A stretch of DNA of 64,000 nucleotides from Nilaparvata lugens (GCF_014356525.2 NC_052507.1:54090657-54154656); one strand, 5' to 3'; shown: positions 26,195-39,860, numbered from the stretch's first letter. The notes: generated by a model from the letters alone, not told the origin. Program-made: numbers and translations.

Positions 26195-26290
26195 CATCTC
26201 TCTCTCTCTCACTCTTTCTTTCTCACTATGTCACCCCCTTCCACACTCACTCACTCACTTCTCTCTCAAATATTGTCCTCTCTCAAAAAG
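26195..26290. repeat. CT-rich microsatellite-like tract
   Basis: 'ctctctctctcactctttct' followed by further TC/CACT repeats. Confidence 0.7.
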
Positions 26291-29200
26291 TGACCTGGAT
26301 TCTTCAATGGTGATAATTTGCCCAGTTATAAGTGCACATGATTAGTTAATGACAGGTAGAACTGAAATGTTTTTTTGTTCTGATGATCTGTCATTAGTTC
26401 ATTGACCTTGCTGTAGGGTAATTTGTAGTGAGCTTTAATAATCACAAATTCAACGCTTGTTGAAGGCGAGTCCTTTTTTGGCTATGAAATCCTTTTCTCA
26501 AGATTGTGATAATTGTGATATCAGAATTACGTGAGAAAATATCCAGTTTTATGGCAATTTTATTGATATATTCAAGAGAAAAGTTGTTATGTCTGAGATG
26601 TATGTGTTTAACATTCAACCAGAGATGAACTACGTCATATTATATGGTTCCTCCATGATTCAACACATCACAAAAAATAACGCAATGTGAATAAAACTAA
26701 CAAACAAAATTGAATTCGTTGTTTTTGATGCTAAGTTGAGTTACATTGAGATTATTCAGGTTGATTGCAAGTTTTTTCAATGACAATTGATATCCATCTG
26801 ATAAGTGAAAAGAATAAGAATTAATGAGATAAGAACTCTCTACTTCTATTTGCGAGTTCCAGTGGCAAATTAAAAGCGCTGACGTGAACGGTAGCTGATA
26901 AGTGAGTCGAGAATCAGGTAATTAGCCCTTGTTGAGCACTTTGTTTACGATCTGACAAGACCTGACTGACCGATATCTTGAGGAAGAAGGAATGAGTAGA
27001 AGGATCAAAAGAGAAAAAAAGAGAGAGAGGACTGAGAGCAAAGAGTGAGAGGGACAACCGGTTCTTTTATATACTCAGATATCCAGAAAGATAGAAAAAC
27101 GGATGATAAGACGAATAAAAACGGAGAGAGAGGAGGAGGAAGAAGAGACCAGAGTACTGGGTGTGATAATTGGGAAGATAGATAAGAGAGGAAGAATGAG
27201 CAGCATGATAAAGTGTGATTGGCGGATATGCGTGTGATGGATAGGAGGTCGATTAAATCCTTCTCACGTAGAGCATGCAGATCAGAACAAGGAAAAGATT
27301 CAGTTAAACCAATAATTAATTAATAAATAATAACATAGTTGACTGTGGATTCGAAATGTGTCAAGTTCTTCGAGCCAATTAACTTGGTCTTGTGCATTAC
27401 CACCTTTCTTCAACACTCTTGTAGTATACAGGTAGTGAACCCTTTGTTCTAGGCTGTTCTACAAAGAAGTTGCATTAGTTTCTCTGCTGACACAGAGAAC
27501 ATAATTGATAATGCTGAATTTGCTCGTAAATTATCATTGGGAAAACTGAGAAGAAAAAGTCCAGTTTTAAGGAAATTCTTGTTAATTGCAGTAGGCTACT
27601 TGGTAGTTGAAAGGTGAGACCACCCTTGGAGTTTCAAGCTTCAATGAAAGAAACACTTCTCTGAGAGACTAATGTATTGAAGTTCGGAATTATATTCTAA
27701 ACTTTATTTGCTTGTGAATTAAACGCCGTGAAATGACATAAATCGATTGCTACATCGATCATATTCGTTCACTCGTTCAAGTTACATTCTTTGTTTTAAT
27801 GGATGACATCATTTTAGGGTGGTTTAATAATGTGATTGGATTTTTGTACAAATATATGACAAATATGCAGCTTTAATGTTTTTGTTCCAGTTCGATTCCA
27901 ATGAGAAAAACACATTTCAATTAAATTTGTGCTTTCATCAATTACTCAATTATGATAAATATGAATAGAAATAGAAACTTTATTTGTCACATAAACACAA
28001 ACAATATATTTTGTAATACATACAAATACAAAATAAAAATAGGAAAAAGAACTATAATAAAAATATAAATGTGACAAATCTACTGTGCACAAAGAGATAA
28101 ATTTCTGTCCGCGCACAGGAGTATCAAGACATAAATAGTTAATATTTAAAAATATGAATAACAAAATGCAGAACTAGTGTATGGTGCTAAGGGTTTTTTT
28201 TTAAATTAAGACTAGTATAAGTTGTGATGCTGTTCTGTTTTATTATCTACAATTTGAAAATATTATTCTATTTAGTCAAGTGTGCTGCATCATATTAAAT
28301 AATTAACAGATTGGTTTTTAGTGTTGGCATATAATGAGAAGGTTCTCTTACATAATATAAGGCGAGTTTATGAGGGCTTCTGATGCTACCCTTGGTTGAA
28401 ACAGCCATAACGGTTCAATGATATTGCAGCAATATAATGTCAATAAAATTTAGTTATCAGATTTTTCATCTGGATATGAGTCCTTTGACTTGGAATTGAA
28501 ATGTTGGAGCAAACGATTTGAAATGAACATTCAACAATTTCAACAGAAATTGATTTTTTCAAAAAGTACGTGGGTACATCAGATGCTGGGAGAAGCTTGT
28601 CTAGAGAAGCAAGTTGAACTGTGAAGAATTTAATTAAACATGAAAAACTATTCCAGCTTCAATTAAGGCTTCACTGTTCTGGAAAAATGCTTCATAATTA
28701 TTATTCATCTCGTGAATCAAAATTCCACTCAGCTCCTACCAAGGAAAGTAGAGACTTGCAAGATAATTTAAGAATATTATCAGAATACTTCGTCTTCGAG
28801 ATTTTGAATAATGGTTTCTCATTGGGTCAAGCCCGAAATACAAGGATTTTCTGAGCTAAGTTGATGAGATTGAAAGATCTACAACGTATAATAACAATAT
28901 CTTAGAACAGTAGTTTTAAAAACGGTGATAACAGATTTCGGTTCCTTCTTATTTCACTTTTGGCTTCTATCTTCATATCAATTTTTTACCTTTGCTTTTT
29001 GTTGAAGGTTTTGTGTTGATTGGTTTTTTATACGAGTATGTTCAAAACTCATCAAATAAGTTGAATTTAGTTTCATAGTACCATGCTGATATTAAAAGTA
29101 TCAACAACTGTGATAACTTATACAATAGAAACACTATTAAATTGGGCTTTTATCCAACTTGAACTTTGTATCACAAATTAGAATGAATGTCTTAATTTTT

Positions 29201-31142
29201 CAAATTATAATTAATTGGTTAATGGAAATGAAAATAGGCCTATAACCTAAGTAAATTGAGAATGTATGCGAAATTTCAAGTTAATAATCTCAGTAGTTCA
29301 AACGTCATGATGCGTCAAACATGTTTTTCGTATCCTCACTTCAAACTGGTTGCGTTTTTTCATATTATAACATTTAACCTTCCAATTCAACCAATTTCAA
29401 CAATTTAATGTAGATCTCACAATAGAACCCCCAGGAAACGACCTTGAACGAACGGAAAACGGTGCCAAAAAAGTGAAATCTAAAGCGAATGTTTCGGTCA
29501 ATGTCATAAAAAGTTACAAAGATCAGGCATGGCGACAGTGAAAATGCCAAAACCAGTTACCACTCATTCAAGAGGAGTGTAACAGTTGTAAAAGCTGTTA
29601 CAAAATCGTGTGCAACTGTCTGAAATAATACCAATAATGAAAATGCTTTAGTGCGTGGAACTGGTGACCGGTAACCGGTAACTGAGTTGTAACCGGTTAA
29701 AAAAACTGGTTGCTGATTCGATTTAGTCGTGGATTGCGTTTCAATAGGCATTAATAAGTAGGCCTTCTCTGGAACTTGGAAGTAAGTAGAACTTACTTAT
29801 GAGTGGAACTCACTTCATGTTCGTGAATATCATCAGATGCATGTAGGGATTCAACGTCATGGGGAACAATGTTATTGAGTGTCAGATCGTATGTGTTGTA
29901 GTGTAAATAATGCAAATTTCAAGCAAACAATGTTATAGGGGATGAGAAGAGATTTTCTCGGATGTTCCGCCTCACTGTATATGCCTTCCCATGAGTGAAC
30001 TTGGGAATTTAATTATAGAACTCAACTTGATCACTTGGGATTTTCGCTTGGGTTTCCGCAATTGGGTTTTACTTTCCGATTTGGTATACATTTTTCAAAT
30101 TTGATTAAATGGTTGTAACACTAATACCATAGAGAAAAGATAGCAATTATACGTAAGATCCAGCTTATAATCATGATAAATGTAATGAATAAATAGTATC
30201 AGCAATGACATTCATTAATGTAACATCAATTATCCATTAATGTATTCTTTAATAAGAAATAATATGATTATAAGCAGTATAGAGAGAATGCACAAAATTT
30301 ATGTTTCTACTATGAATTTTCAACATGAAAAATGAGAGTTTAACTCATCATCTTCTTCTATCGAACGCCCGTCCTTGGCTGTTCAGTCATTAGACGCCTT
30401 GCCGTCCAGTTGAGCCTTGCTCGAGTTTAACTCATAGATTTGCTCTATTTGAATAATCTTGCAAGGTTAAAAAATATCCTAGTATTTTCTCACCAAACTC
30501 ATCAATCATTCGAAGCACACCAGTTGGCCCATCAAGATTTGAACTCGTCATTAAGATGGTTTTAAACCCGAGCATGACAATAAATCTTTCCTAGGTCTGT
30601 GTATCTATCAACCGTGAGCCTCGAGCTACTCAAACTGTTAGTAGTCGCTTTAAGAAACAACACACACTCAATGAATTCAGCTTGCTACTCATACAAACTC
30701 GTGTCGATTCTAAGCCGTTCGTATTATCTGTGGTCTCTTTATGTTTTGTTGATAATTTGATACCAGAGTGACCAAATGCCTCTTCGACGAGAAATAATGA
30801 TGGAGAGTGGATTGATATTTTTGAACAGAGACGCCCACCAGGGTAACTCTAATTATTATTACACGTTGGACAGCAAGTGTGATTCTAATTCGAGAGTTGC
30901 ATTCTCTTTATTCTTCAGAGTAAGTTCTTCATTATTATTATTTCACACAAAAAAACCACATGATTAGAATGATCGGGAGAGAAAAATAACAATATTTTGT
31001 GCTATTTTTCTCCCGAATTTAGAAAGACTACTTAGTCTGTAAAGGGTTATGTATTCTAGATCTTCACTAAGGGATCTCTATACTATTCTGCTATATTAAA
31101 GCTTACTTCATAATGTCAATATCACTTGGAGATGACAACAAT

Positions 31143-31194
31143 ACTTCCTATTTCAACCAGTGCTCACAGTTTGAAATGAATTTCCCCGTACTAT
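31143..31194 (-). mobile_element. Partial M1 MITE
   Basis: One arm: 'acttcctatttcaacc' followed by 'cacagtttgaaatgaatttc'. Confidence 0.5.
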
Positions 31195-32060
31195 ACGGAC
31201 ACAATAAACATGATTGGTTCAATGTTTTTTCTCTGCTGTGAGTGGTGCCCCCATATGCCTGTGCGTGAGTAATAGGATGGATGGTGTTGAGAGATGATTG
31301 GAGGTATTGTTATGAGTAGGATACAAATAATCGGAAAGTCATTTCTCAGGTTATTGAATAGCTAGAGTCTAGAAGTCTAAAATTCTAAGAGTCTAAAGAT
31401 CTAGAGTCTAGAACTAGGAGTTGTTTCAGTACCTACTGAATAATACTCATTGATCCCGAAAATGTGATATCAATGAAAATACCAATAAAAAAAATAAAAG
31501 AATAAATTTTCATAAATCAGATTTCAAATGATAACGAAAATACTATGTATAGTTTTGGGTCCTGCTATATTGGAAATACCGCTTCATCTCGTAATAATAG
31601 CGGAATTTTCAGAGACTAGATATATATGGCTCTGACTGCTTGTTAACCCCTACCCGAGTAGGCTACTACAGAGAGTCCTCTCGCAATTATCAGTGCTGCA
31701 AGTGTGTGAGGCCTTGTGAATACCTGAGGATACTAACAATGGTTGTGAGATTGAACCATAGAACTATACTATGTCAGACCCATATTCCTAAAAACCTACA
31801 GTACCTACTGATGTACCTACAGTACCGAACCATCGATGTATTATTGAGTATTTAACTTTTTATACTATACTCCATCCACTGACATTGAATAGTTACTATA
31901 GGTACATTTTCATGTTTGGTGTACATTTACATGTATTTGTACATGTAATCCTGTTCATAGGTGTATATTACTATACATTATGTGGTCCGGTGATTTGTAG
32001 ATGCTCGTTCCAGTCGGATTTGACGGTGAGGATTGCACGATTCGTCAAACGGGCAGCTTC

Positions 32061-32135
32061 TTCAATCTGTCAGCATTATTTGGATGGGAAGCAGTATAAG
32101 AAATGCTGACCGTTTGAAGTGAGTCTCTCCATAGC
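32061..32135 (+). mobile_element. MITE family M1, shortened copy
   Basis: Contains 'tctgtcagcatta', 'ggatgggaagc' and the right arm 'gctgaccgtttgaagtgagt'. Confidence 0.7.
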
Positions 32136-33324
32136 TGCATTTCTACCTTGTCTACGCGCAATGATCGATTGGGAATGTTTGAGTCCAATTTTGTCAGAGA
32201 GAGAGAGAGAGATAGAGAGAGAAAAAGGGAAGACCTCGTAGGAAAGTGAAGCTGGAAGTAGTAATGATGAGCGTTATATGTTTTCGGTTTAGTTTTGTTG
32301 GTCCGTCCGTTCTGGGACGGAATAGGTATTTTTTAATAGCTCTGAAATGTTCTTCGGAGTATTCTTAGCAAGGGGAAGAAAATATGTACAATTTGGAGAA
32401 GAATAGTGATATATTCAAAAGAAAGATGAATCTGATTACTCTAATAATAAGAGTAATAATTATGAATAATAATACTAATTATTATTGATTTCAACAACCT
32501 CTACTCAGCAGTCGAAAATGGATTTACACTTTTGAGTCATCCTTCCCTAAAATTCTTAGCAAAGAGGAAAGGAGTGTGATTATAAAATATAGTGACTTTG
32601 AAGAATAGATGTATCTGAATCACATTTTTATATTGGTTTCATAGATAAGAAAGATGAAACAATACAAATTGTCGTAGCTTAGCTATAATAGCATGAGGAC
32701 ATGATCTATGATTATGGAAACGAATGAGACTTTAGGAAATTGATGAATGTGTTCATGAAACATTCTGTATCTGAATTCTTACCTAGGAAACACAAAGCGA
32801 ATCCGTACAGAGTTTCACAATCCACTAGGGTTACTGTGTAATTTATGTTCGTAATAAAAATTTTGAAAAAAAATTCAAGTATGTTACTTATTTGATTTAT
32901 ATGTTTTATCAATGTAAATGAATGAGTTCAACATGATGCGATATTAATAGACTTCACAATGAGCTATAAATATATTGCAAAAATCAATTACTTAACATTC
33001 CAATTCTTACTATCCTCCTCATCCAATGGTATGTGCTGCCGACACATCCAATAAGATGTGGTGCACAAAAGCAATTCTTCTAAATAAAATAAAATTTTTT
33101 CAACAATAAAAACCCACAAAGGAATGATTAAAACTCAAAATTTCGCAGAAGCTGACTTTATTGAACATTTTACCTAGAGACCATCCTTCGAATCTTACTC
33201 AGCTCGCGTTTTACACTTGCCGAAATTACCACTTAAACAAAATTATTTCGTAACATAATTTTCGTGGACCTTGTCCATCACATCACATCAGTTCTTGTCT
33301 TTTTTGGAACATCACGCAAAGTCT

Positions 33325-33399
33325 GTAGTGAGATTCACTGCAAACTGTCAACATTGGTTGCATGGGAAGCACCCATGTTATTTAATAGGATTGCCGACA
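33325..33399 (+). mobile_element. MITE family M1, right arm lost
   Basis: Left arm 'gtagtgagattcactgcaaa', then 'ctgtcaacattggttg' and 'catgggaagc'. The right arm is reduced to 'ggattgccgaca'. Confidence 0.7.
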
Positions 33400-33706
33400 A
33401 GAGTGGACTCTAGAAGAGCAGTAATAATTTTGGGAAGGTCATCAATGATGTATGATTATCATCTCTTCTCAGTGTTATGTCTAATGAGGGAGCTACTTTG
33501 CTCGGGTCATGTATGCTGCGTAATGGGCATTCAATGCTTTCATGGGCATACTTCTTCTATTTCTTTTTCCTTCTTTTCTTCTTTCTCCCAATTTGGGCAT
33601 GGACAGCCTACCTAATTACTCTTCTCAGTCATCTTCCACCAATAACTGATCGCGCCTCTGGGTGATCATTTCAAAGATATAACAAACTGGGAAGGTCTAC
33701 CACTAC

Positions 33707-33825
33707 ATCTTCTTCTTCTTCTTCTTCTTCTTCTTCTTCTTCTTCTTCTTCTTCTTCTTGTTCTTCTTCTTCTTTTCTTCTTCTTCTTCTTGTTCTTCTT
33801 CTTCTTCTTCTTCTTCTTCAATCCG
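33707..33825. repeat. (CTT)n microsatellite
   Basis: About 115 bp of TTC/CTT triplets with occasional G or single-base interruptions. Confidence 0.97.
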
Positions 33826-33884
33826 ATTTCTAAGCATTGCTCTCTCTTCTTCTCTCAAGTAAAAAGATTACATTTTGTGATTAT

Positions 33885-34150
33885 CCTATTATATTGAGCG
33901 AGCAATTTCTGTATATCTGTTTATATTTTTATATCTAGTTATTTATGTTCAATGGATCTTGAAAACGGCTCTAACGATTTTCACGAAATTTGGAACATAG
34001 TAGGTTTGTGATGTAGAAATTCGGTTGCACCTGGTCTCATCCCTGGGAAAACTCGCTGAAGGACATGAAAAGGATAACAATTATTCATCCTTGGAAAAAC
34101 AGATGACAATTTCGTTGTCTGTCGAAACAGAAGATGCGTGTGTGGGATAG
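33885..34150 (+). repeat. Dispersed repeat family R1, copy 3
   Basis: The best-preserved copy: 'aaacggctctaacgattttc', 'acgaaatttggaacatagta', 'ggtctcatccctggg', then 'ttcatccttggaaaaacag'. The opening block (about 85 bp) resembles 7295-7380. The closing block resembles the start of the window in inverse. Confidence 0.8.
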
Positions 34151-35101
34151 AAACAGAATATTATTTCCAGCTGTGTAATGAATCAGCGATAAACCCTAGA
34201 AATTTTAATCGACTTGATTAAAATAATCCGTTTTGTTGACATGACATGATAATCATTCTAAACTAGAGTATATAATAATTTTCATTGTTAATCATTATTT
34301 GACAATTTTAAGTGATTAGTAAGTGTTATTTTGTTATTCAATTTGGTTTGTGAATAATCTAAATTAGAACGGTTTTGTTTCAAAATGTTTGACTGAAAAT
34401 TGAACCTGAATTCAAGCGTATGGAACATAACCTACTTTCTGGACTATTTATAGTGAAAAATAAAAATTCGGGGAAGAAACAGTTTTGGGCTGTGACTGTT
34501 AGTCCTTCCCCAATTATTTTAAATAATTGTGTTCTGTTTATCAATAGTTTATAAATAAATAACGAGCAAAGCTGGGTGCCCCGATATTTATTCATAATTT
34601 GAATTCCCTTCCCTAACTTTGACTAAATTAACTTTTTTCTGTATAATGAACTCCACCAATACCAACGAACACCAACGTACCAGTTCATTTCAATTTTTCA
34701 CCATATTCTGACTGTTTTTGCAGTTTTTCTCAATAGTACATTAATAATTGAATAAAAATATTCAACGTCATTGCTATTATATTCATAAACATTCTTATTG
34801 CATTCTCTATCAACATTTCCCATTCATATTAGCTCACGCAAGAGTTAATTAGATCAGTATTAGTCCACAAATGTAGCATTCTATCAAATTTAAAATCTAT
34901 TCGAACTTGTATCGATTGTATTGATTTTGAATGTATTTAATAAATTAAAACTCACAGAGGACCTACTGAGGCTACCTCTTGTAATAAATTTCATTACTGG
35001 AGGAAGATCTTTTATCTGTAATGATAAGCTGTACACTAGTGACTATGTAGTGTCATCGTTCCTAAAGGATAGCGTCAATGATTTAAATTATTAAAACAAT
35101 G

Positions 35102-35129
35102 GTGACAGATTAATGTGAATCTCACTCTA
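35102..35129 (-). mobile_element. Partial M1 MITE arm
   Basis: Single arm 'ttaatgtgaatctcactcta' with 'gtgacag' before it. Confidence 0.4.
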
Positions 35130-35338
35130 GATATTAATTTTCAACTAGAGACTTTATTCGTTCGTCGGTGGGCTTGTGGATTTTTTGTTTGTATGTTTGA
35201 TGGTAACTTACGATTGCTTCCATCAATGAACTTCACATTTTTAATACATATTCTTCGAACATTATTCAGGTATTGGTTATTGGCCAAAGAAATTGACTCA
35301 ATACTTCATCCTTTCACAGGATATTGAAGGTTAACATT

Positions 35339-35408
35339 ACTAGTAGTTCTGTGAACAGTAGACCTCACGCAGTACTAGTAGTTCTGTGAACAGTAGACCT
35401 CACGCAGT
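35339..35408. repeat. Perfect 35-bp tandem duplication
   Basis: Two identical adjacent 35-bp units starting 'actagtagttctgtgaacag' and ending 'ctcacgcagt'. No mismatch, so it is recent. Confidence 0.95.
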
Positions 35409-35754
35409 TCTCTCATTCACAAGTATCTGATGTCACCTGTTCTAGTTGAATCACAATTAACAGTTGAATCATAATTTACTTTCAGAAACTGTTATTTGCG
35501 TTCTCCAAGATCGAAAACTCACTTATGTTGATAAACTCAGTTCACGTTTGAATTTGTTACCCGTATGATAATTTATCCAGTTCCGTGATAATCATTCCAT
35601 CTGATAAAAATATTCGTCAACTATTTTAAAATTAATTTTTTATCAATCAAGAATATTATAATTTCTTCAGCATTATTCAGTTCATTTAATCATTTACTAT
35701 TTTATTTTCAATAACCTATCAACTTTGCTTTTCAAATGTGAGAATATTGATACT

Positions 35755-36135
35755 GATGGGCACGCATCATAAAAAATATTGAAACCCTACCTTGTAGAAA
35801 TCGACACGGCCAGACTGAATAATCCACTATTCAGCTGATTGATTATGAATAATTCTATAGTCTGATTAATCCTATCTTCAAAGTAGATTATATACATAGT
35901 GATATCAGAGTACGGAGGAATACCTTTTCTTTTCATATTATCCTCAAAATGAAAAATTTCAAAAAACCTTGTGTATACATCGACGCGCAGTTGAAAGAGG
36001 AATATTCCTGCAAAATCTCATCGAATTATATCAACGCGTTTGGCCGTAATCTCGTTACATACTGACAGACAGACAAAAGAGAATCCGAGTTAAAACTTAG
36101 ACCTTACTGAACTTAGACCTTATTGTTCGGTTAAA
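35755..36135. repeat. Probable dispersed repeat (unclassified)
   Basis: Moderately GC-richer block with 'cgcgtttggccgtaatctcg' and 'tactgacagacagacaaa', and a local near-duplication of 'cttagacctta'. Its composition and the 'gacagacagaca' signature resemble transposon-derived repeats common in insects, but no second copy is present in this window to prove it. Confidence 0.35.
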
Positions 36136-36312
36136 AAGTCCCTCTAGTAAAACGTTTTGTATTAATTGACCATTACAAATCGCATATCAACCGTCAGCTT
36201 AATTTTCAATTCTATGCAATGATATAATATGCAATCAATAAACCAATGCAACATTAACTATTTTCCTTCATTTTCCACTGCTACCGATAGAACAGCTATA
36301 GTTACTAGTGTA

Positions 36313-36401
36313 TAAAGGTGCGTACAGACTTATGAGCCACGAATACGCGCATTTCACTGGAATGCGCGTTTTTGTGGCACTTAAGTCTGTATGCACCTTA
36401 A
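36313..36401. mobile_element. PIF/Harbinger-type MITE, 83 bp, TAA target duplication
   Basis: Element 36316-36398 begins AGGTGCGTACAGACTTA and ends with the inverse 'aagtctgtatgcacct'. The direct flanks are TAA (36313-36315) and TAA (36399-36401). The whole element folds into a hairpin around 'cactgg', with 'atacgcgcatt' pairing 'aatgcgcgt'. TWA target duplications are characteristic of PIF/Harbinger. It cannot encode a protein. Confidence 0.85.
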
Positions 36402-36889
36402 TAATTCATGTGTTGATGAATTAACTATTATAGTCTTCAATTAATGCTATTAGTTTATTCGCAGGGGATAAGTCTAGTGTAGTACAGTACTGATTTCAAA
36501 AGTCCAAAAATGTCAACCGGACATTTCTATCTCGGTCCAGGGACATCTTCACCATCCCAACATGGCTTAAGAACAGCAAGCTACATTCATCTTCTCCAAT
36601 TGCGCCATCTTTATGTCCATCACACACACATAACATGTCTTCTCCATAACTCATGTCCAACTTAGCTGCAACTTTCAGGGTCCAAGTTTCCTGTCAATGA
36701 GTTATTTCGCAACTTTTTCATAGCGACACATTGTTTATGAATGGTGGCGGCCAGAGGATGTTCCAATAGGTAATGGGCAAAGTTCAACGCGGTTGGCTAA
36801 TTTATTGGCTACAAATGTGGTCCACTGACCCATACATAGGCTGGGCCATAGGCTACTTGTTTGCCATGACTTTCTTTCAGACTGTGTCT

Positions 36890-37240
36890 GTCTCTGTGTC
36901 TGGAATGAAGATGTAGAGGAGGCGACAAGAGAAAAGCAGGAGATGGAGAGGATGGGGAGAAGAAAAGGAAGAAATGGGAAGAAGAAGTAGAAGAGGAACG
37001 AGAAAAATAGAAACAAGCTTTTGGAGGGAAGGGGAAAACGAGGAGAAGGAGGTATAGAAGGGCGAGAGGAGGAGGAGGACGTTGAAATGGAGGAGAAGCA
37101 GGAGGAAGTTGAAGAGGGAAAGAAGAGGAGAAAGAATGAGAATAAGGAGTAGAACAACAACATCAAGAAAGTAGATAAAGTACATTGAAGAAAGTTGTAA
37201 AAGGTGGAGAGAAAATAATAAAAGAGTAAAAGTGAGAGGA
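36890..37240. repeat. Purine-rich tract
   Basis: About 350 bp of G/A-rich plus strand ('ggagaagaaaaggaagaaat', 'gagaggaggaggaggacgtt'). The long Leu/Ser/Phe open frames on the opposite strand are compositional. Confidence 0.75.
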
Positions 37241-37349
37241 ATTATCAAATTAACGAGGAAAATAGAGGATGAAAAACTGTAGTTAAATGTAACTCAATGT
37301 AATGTAACTGTAATTTAAACAGTAACTGTAATGTAACAGTTAATGTAAC

Positions 37350-37406
37350 TGTAGTTAAATGTAATTCAACTGTATTTAAATGTAATTCAACTGTATTTAA
37401 ATGTAG
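37350..37406. repeat. 21-bp tandem repeat
   Basis: Roughly 2.7 units of 'tgtatttaaatgtaattcaa' plus c, following a looser array of 'atgtaactgta' words from about 37285. Confidence 0.85.
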
Positions 37407-37424
37407 TGTTATAGTTTAAGAAAG

Positions 37425-37760
37425 AGGGTGAGGAGAATGAATAGGTGAAGGAGGAGCGCAGGAGGAGCTGAACGGGAAGAGGTTGATAAATGAGAAGAAG
37501 GGGGAGGAAAACTAGAAGTAGATACCGAAAAAGGTGATAGAGAAGATCGATTGATTGATTGATTTTTATTTAGATGTGATATGAATAAGTGATGACGAAT
37601 AAGATCGAAGAGCTAGAAATTGTAGAAAGGAGGAAAAGGAGAAGAAGAAGCTCAAAATTCAAGAAATGCGAACAGAAAGACAGTTTAAAAAGGATAGAAA
37701 GAAGAAGAAGAAGACGCAAGAAGGAAAGAAAAATGCAAGGGAGCTACAGGAAAATGAAAG
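37425..37760. repeat. Purine-rich tract
   Basis: G/A-rich plus strand interrupted by 'gattgattgattgattttta' near 37550. No protein resemblance. Confidence 0.6.
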
Positions 37761-38227
37761 TAAGATAAGGCTTTTTTATCAGTTTTCCTTCTATCTCCTT
37801 CCTCTGTTTAACTGTACCTCCTTCAAATCCTTTCCTTCATCTTTTTTCTGGTATCTGCTTCACACAACTGTCTTTCTCTCTAATCCTTCTATCTCTCTCC
37901 CCTCTTCCCCTCACTCTCTTGCACTTCGAGTGCATCACAGATTGAATAATGTGAAGCATGTAGTGACACTCGATCTATTACTACGTTCCACTTTTTCTAA
38001 TATTATGTTCAAATTAAAAAGGAATCTTCACTTCAGAGCCCCTATAAATTATATCTGCAATAGGTTACATCCTATTCATATATGAACCATATACTTTTTG
38101 TGCAATTGGTTATATCCTACCTAAAGCATACATTTTTTGTGCAATCACCTATCTTCTTTTCAAAGCATATATTTATAATGTTTGCAATAGGTTATCAAGT
38201 CCTGTATTCGAAACCTGTATTCGGCTA

Positions 38228-38324
38228 CAGTGAGCTTCATTCCAAATTGTCAGCATTAGTTGAATGGTGAACTTTGAAGTCATTTCTAGGGAACGCTGAC
38301 AGTTTGAAGTCAATCTCAGTATAT
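38228..38324 (+). mobile_element. MITE family M1, intact copy
   Basis: Left arm 'cagtgagcttcattccaaat', 'tgtcagcattagttgaatgg', right arm 'gctgacagtttgaagtcaat' then 'ctcagta'. Confidence 0.8.
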
Positions 38325-39628
38325 ATGACTAATGTATCACCTCAATAACAGTGTGGTAAAACTATATAGTAATATAGAAATCTATAATAACCATAGCGAT
38401 CTCAAATTTATGGTCAAGTGGCGGCCTTGAACCCACACATTCGACACACTCACACATACATACATACATATATATGTACTCATATAATAACTGATGCAAC
38501 TCAAGCAACATGTGTCACGATTAGTCAATTACTCAAGATCACAATCTTAGCTGCAAAGTATTACTATTTATATTTAAAGGTAGGTCCGTTAATAATAAAT
38601 TCCGTACAAAAGATGCTACAAGTATTTCGAAATGTCACATATATCAATTTTAATTGTTGAGAGCGAGTATCATCGGATTGCATTGCTATCGGAGATACAT
38701 CAAGTTTAATTCTTGTTTGGAACGTGAACATCGAATTGAATATTTACATCGATTTTTTTGATAAATTATCTCTCTCGAATTTACTCCAGTCTACACTGCT
38801 CTCAATTCTCGCTGCAAGCAATTGAGCCGAAACATAACTAGGTTTATTTAACGCAGGAAGTCTATTAATGAATCGGTTAAAATGTGATAACGTCATATCA
38901 CAGCGTTGAAATTTAGAAGTGTGGATTATAGAGCCTATTGGATAGAGCGGAGATCAAATTGAACAAAGCAAGCGCCGTTTGACGCTGTGGGCTCCAGCCC
39001 TACTTCCCAATCAATTTCTGCACCGCTGGGCAGGAGAATTCCATTGATTTTTTAAAAGTTTTCAAACAGTTTGTTTCAAAGAATGAACACTCCCATAAGA
39101 ACCAATGGTTTTTGTTTTTCTGCCCAGCAGAGGAAAGATAATTTGTAAAATAGTTTTTACAAAGAATTGGAAATCCTCATAAGAACTAGCGAATGCTTTA
39201 CTTTTTCTGACCAGTGGAACAAAAATTCAATGGACAGCAGAGCTTGAAGACTTGTTATTGATACTGTATATCGATCAATTTTCAATCTTCCTGTGCAATC
39301 AACTTTTCTCACGCATTTCCTGTGTCTCCAATATTCAATATTCTGTGTCTCTATCAACCTTAAGCTTGTGTGCTCCATCAAACTTTGAACAGATTTTATC
39401 TGAATTGAACACCATATGATAAATGCGATCATAGCTAGACTCAATCCTAAAAGAATTAAACTCAAAATAAGCAGCTATTGATACGGGCCTATCAGTACTA
39501 ACAGACTAGTTCTCAGAGTCGTTATTCTTCTGATGTTTCTTGAATCTCTTTCTTTATTTCTGTGTGCTTAATTTCTTCTCAAATGATATGCCTCTCACTT
39601 TAGTCTTCTCAAATTATGTGTTTGTTAG

Positions 39629-39860
39629 GAAGAACGTATCTCACCGTCACGTCTGTCAGCGATCAGCAGTAACGGCAGCCTGGGCGGCGTCGGGATGGGT
39701 GGCCGCGGCAGTGATGCGTCCCGCAACCTGCACCAGTCTTCGGCGCTAGACGGCCGCGTCGTCAAGTTCCAGCGACAAAAGAAGGCGGCCAAGACCCTCG
39801 GCATTGTGGTGGGCGGATTCCTGCTCTGCTGGTTTCCGTTTTTCATCATTTTGCCCATCG
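39629..39860 (+). CDS. Aminergic GPCR, alpha1-adrenergic/OAMB-like: exon for intracellular loop 3 and helix 6
   Basis: Penultimate coding exon of a rhodopsin-class receptor for a biogenic amine, acting at the plasma membrane through G proteins. It opens after 'gtgtttgttag' and reads [20 protein letters not shown] (serine/glycine-rich intracellular loop 3), then the basic helix-6 entry [18 protein letters not shown] and the CWxP switch in [11 protein letters not shown]. It ends with G before a GTGAGT donor at 39861 (phase 1). The [12 protein letters not shown] block and the following exon resemble vertebrate alpha1-adrenergic receptors and the insect OAMB-type octopamine receptors. The subtype is inferred from that resemblance. 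Helices 1-5 must lie upstream and were not found in the window. The downstream exon is 5.4 kb away, at 45232. Confidence 0.92.

Larger units (their letters stand above)
19861..39628. other. 20-kb stretch without a recognised exon (probable receptor introns and intergenic DNA)
   Basis: No coding exon could be supported between the GMC upstream region and the receptor exon at 39629. Because the receptor's helices 1-5 must lie upstream on the plus strand and are not seen, much of this may be receptor intron. Contents: M1 and M2 MITEs, purine-rich tracts (21240-21700, 26990-27200, 36890-37240, 37425-37760), a (CTT)n microsatellite (33707-33825), R1 copy 3 (33885-34150), a perfect 35-bp tandem duplication (35339-35408), a PIF-type MITE (36313-36401), a G-run near 24388, a CT-rich tract at 26195-26290, and a GC-rich island at 25530-25660. 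Confidence 0.55.

Noticed and set aside
36735..37248. Minus-strand Leu/Ser/Phe-rich frames of 123-143 codons
   Set aside because: Compositional product of the purine-rich tract, in two frames at once.
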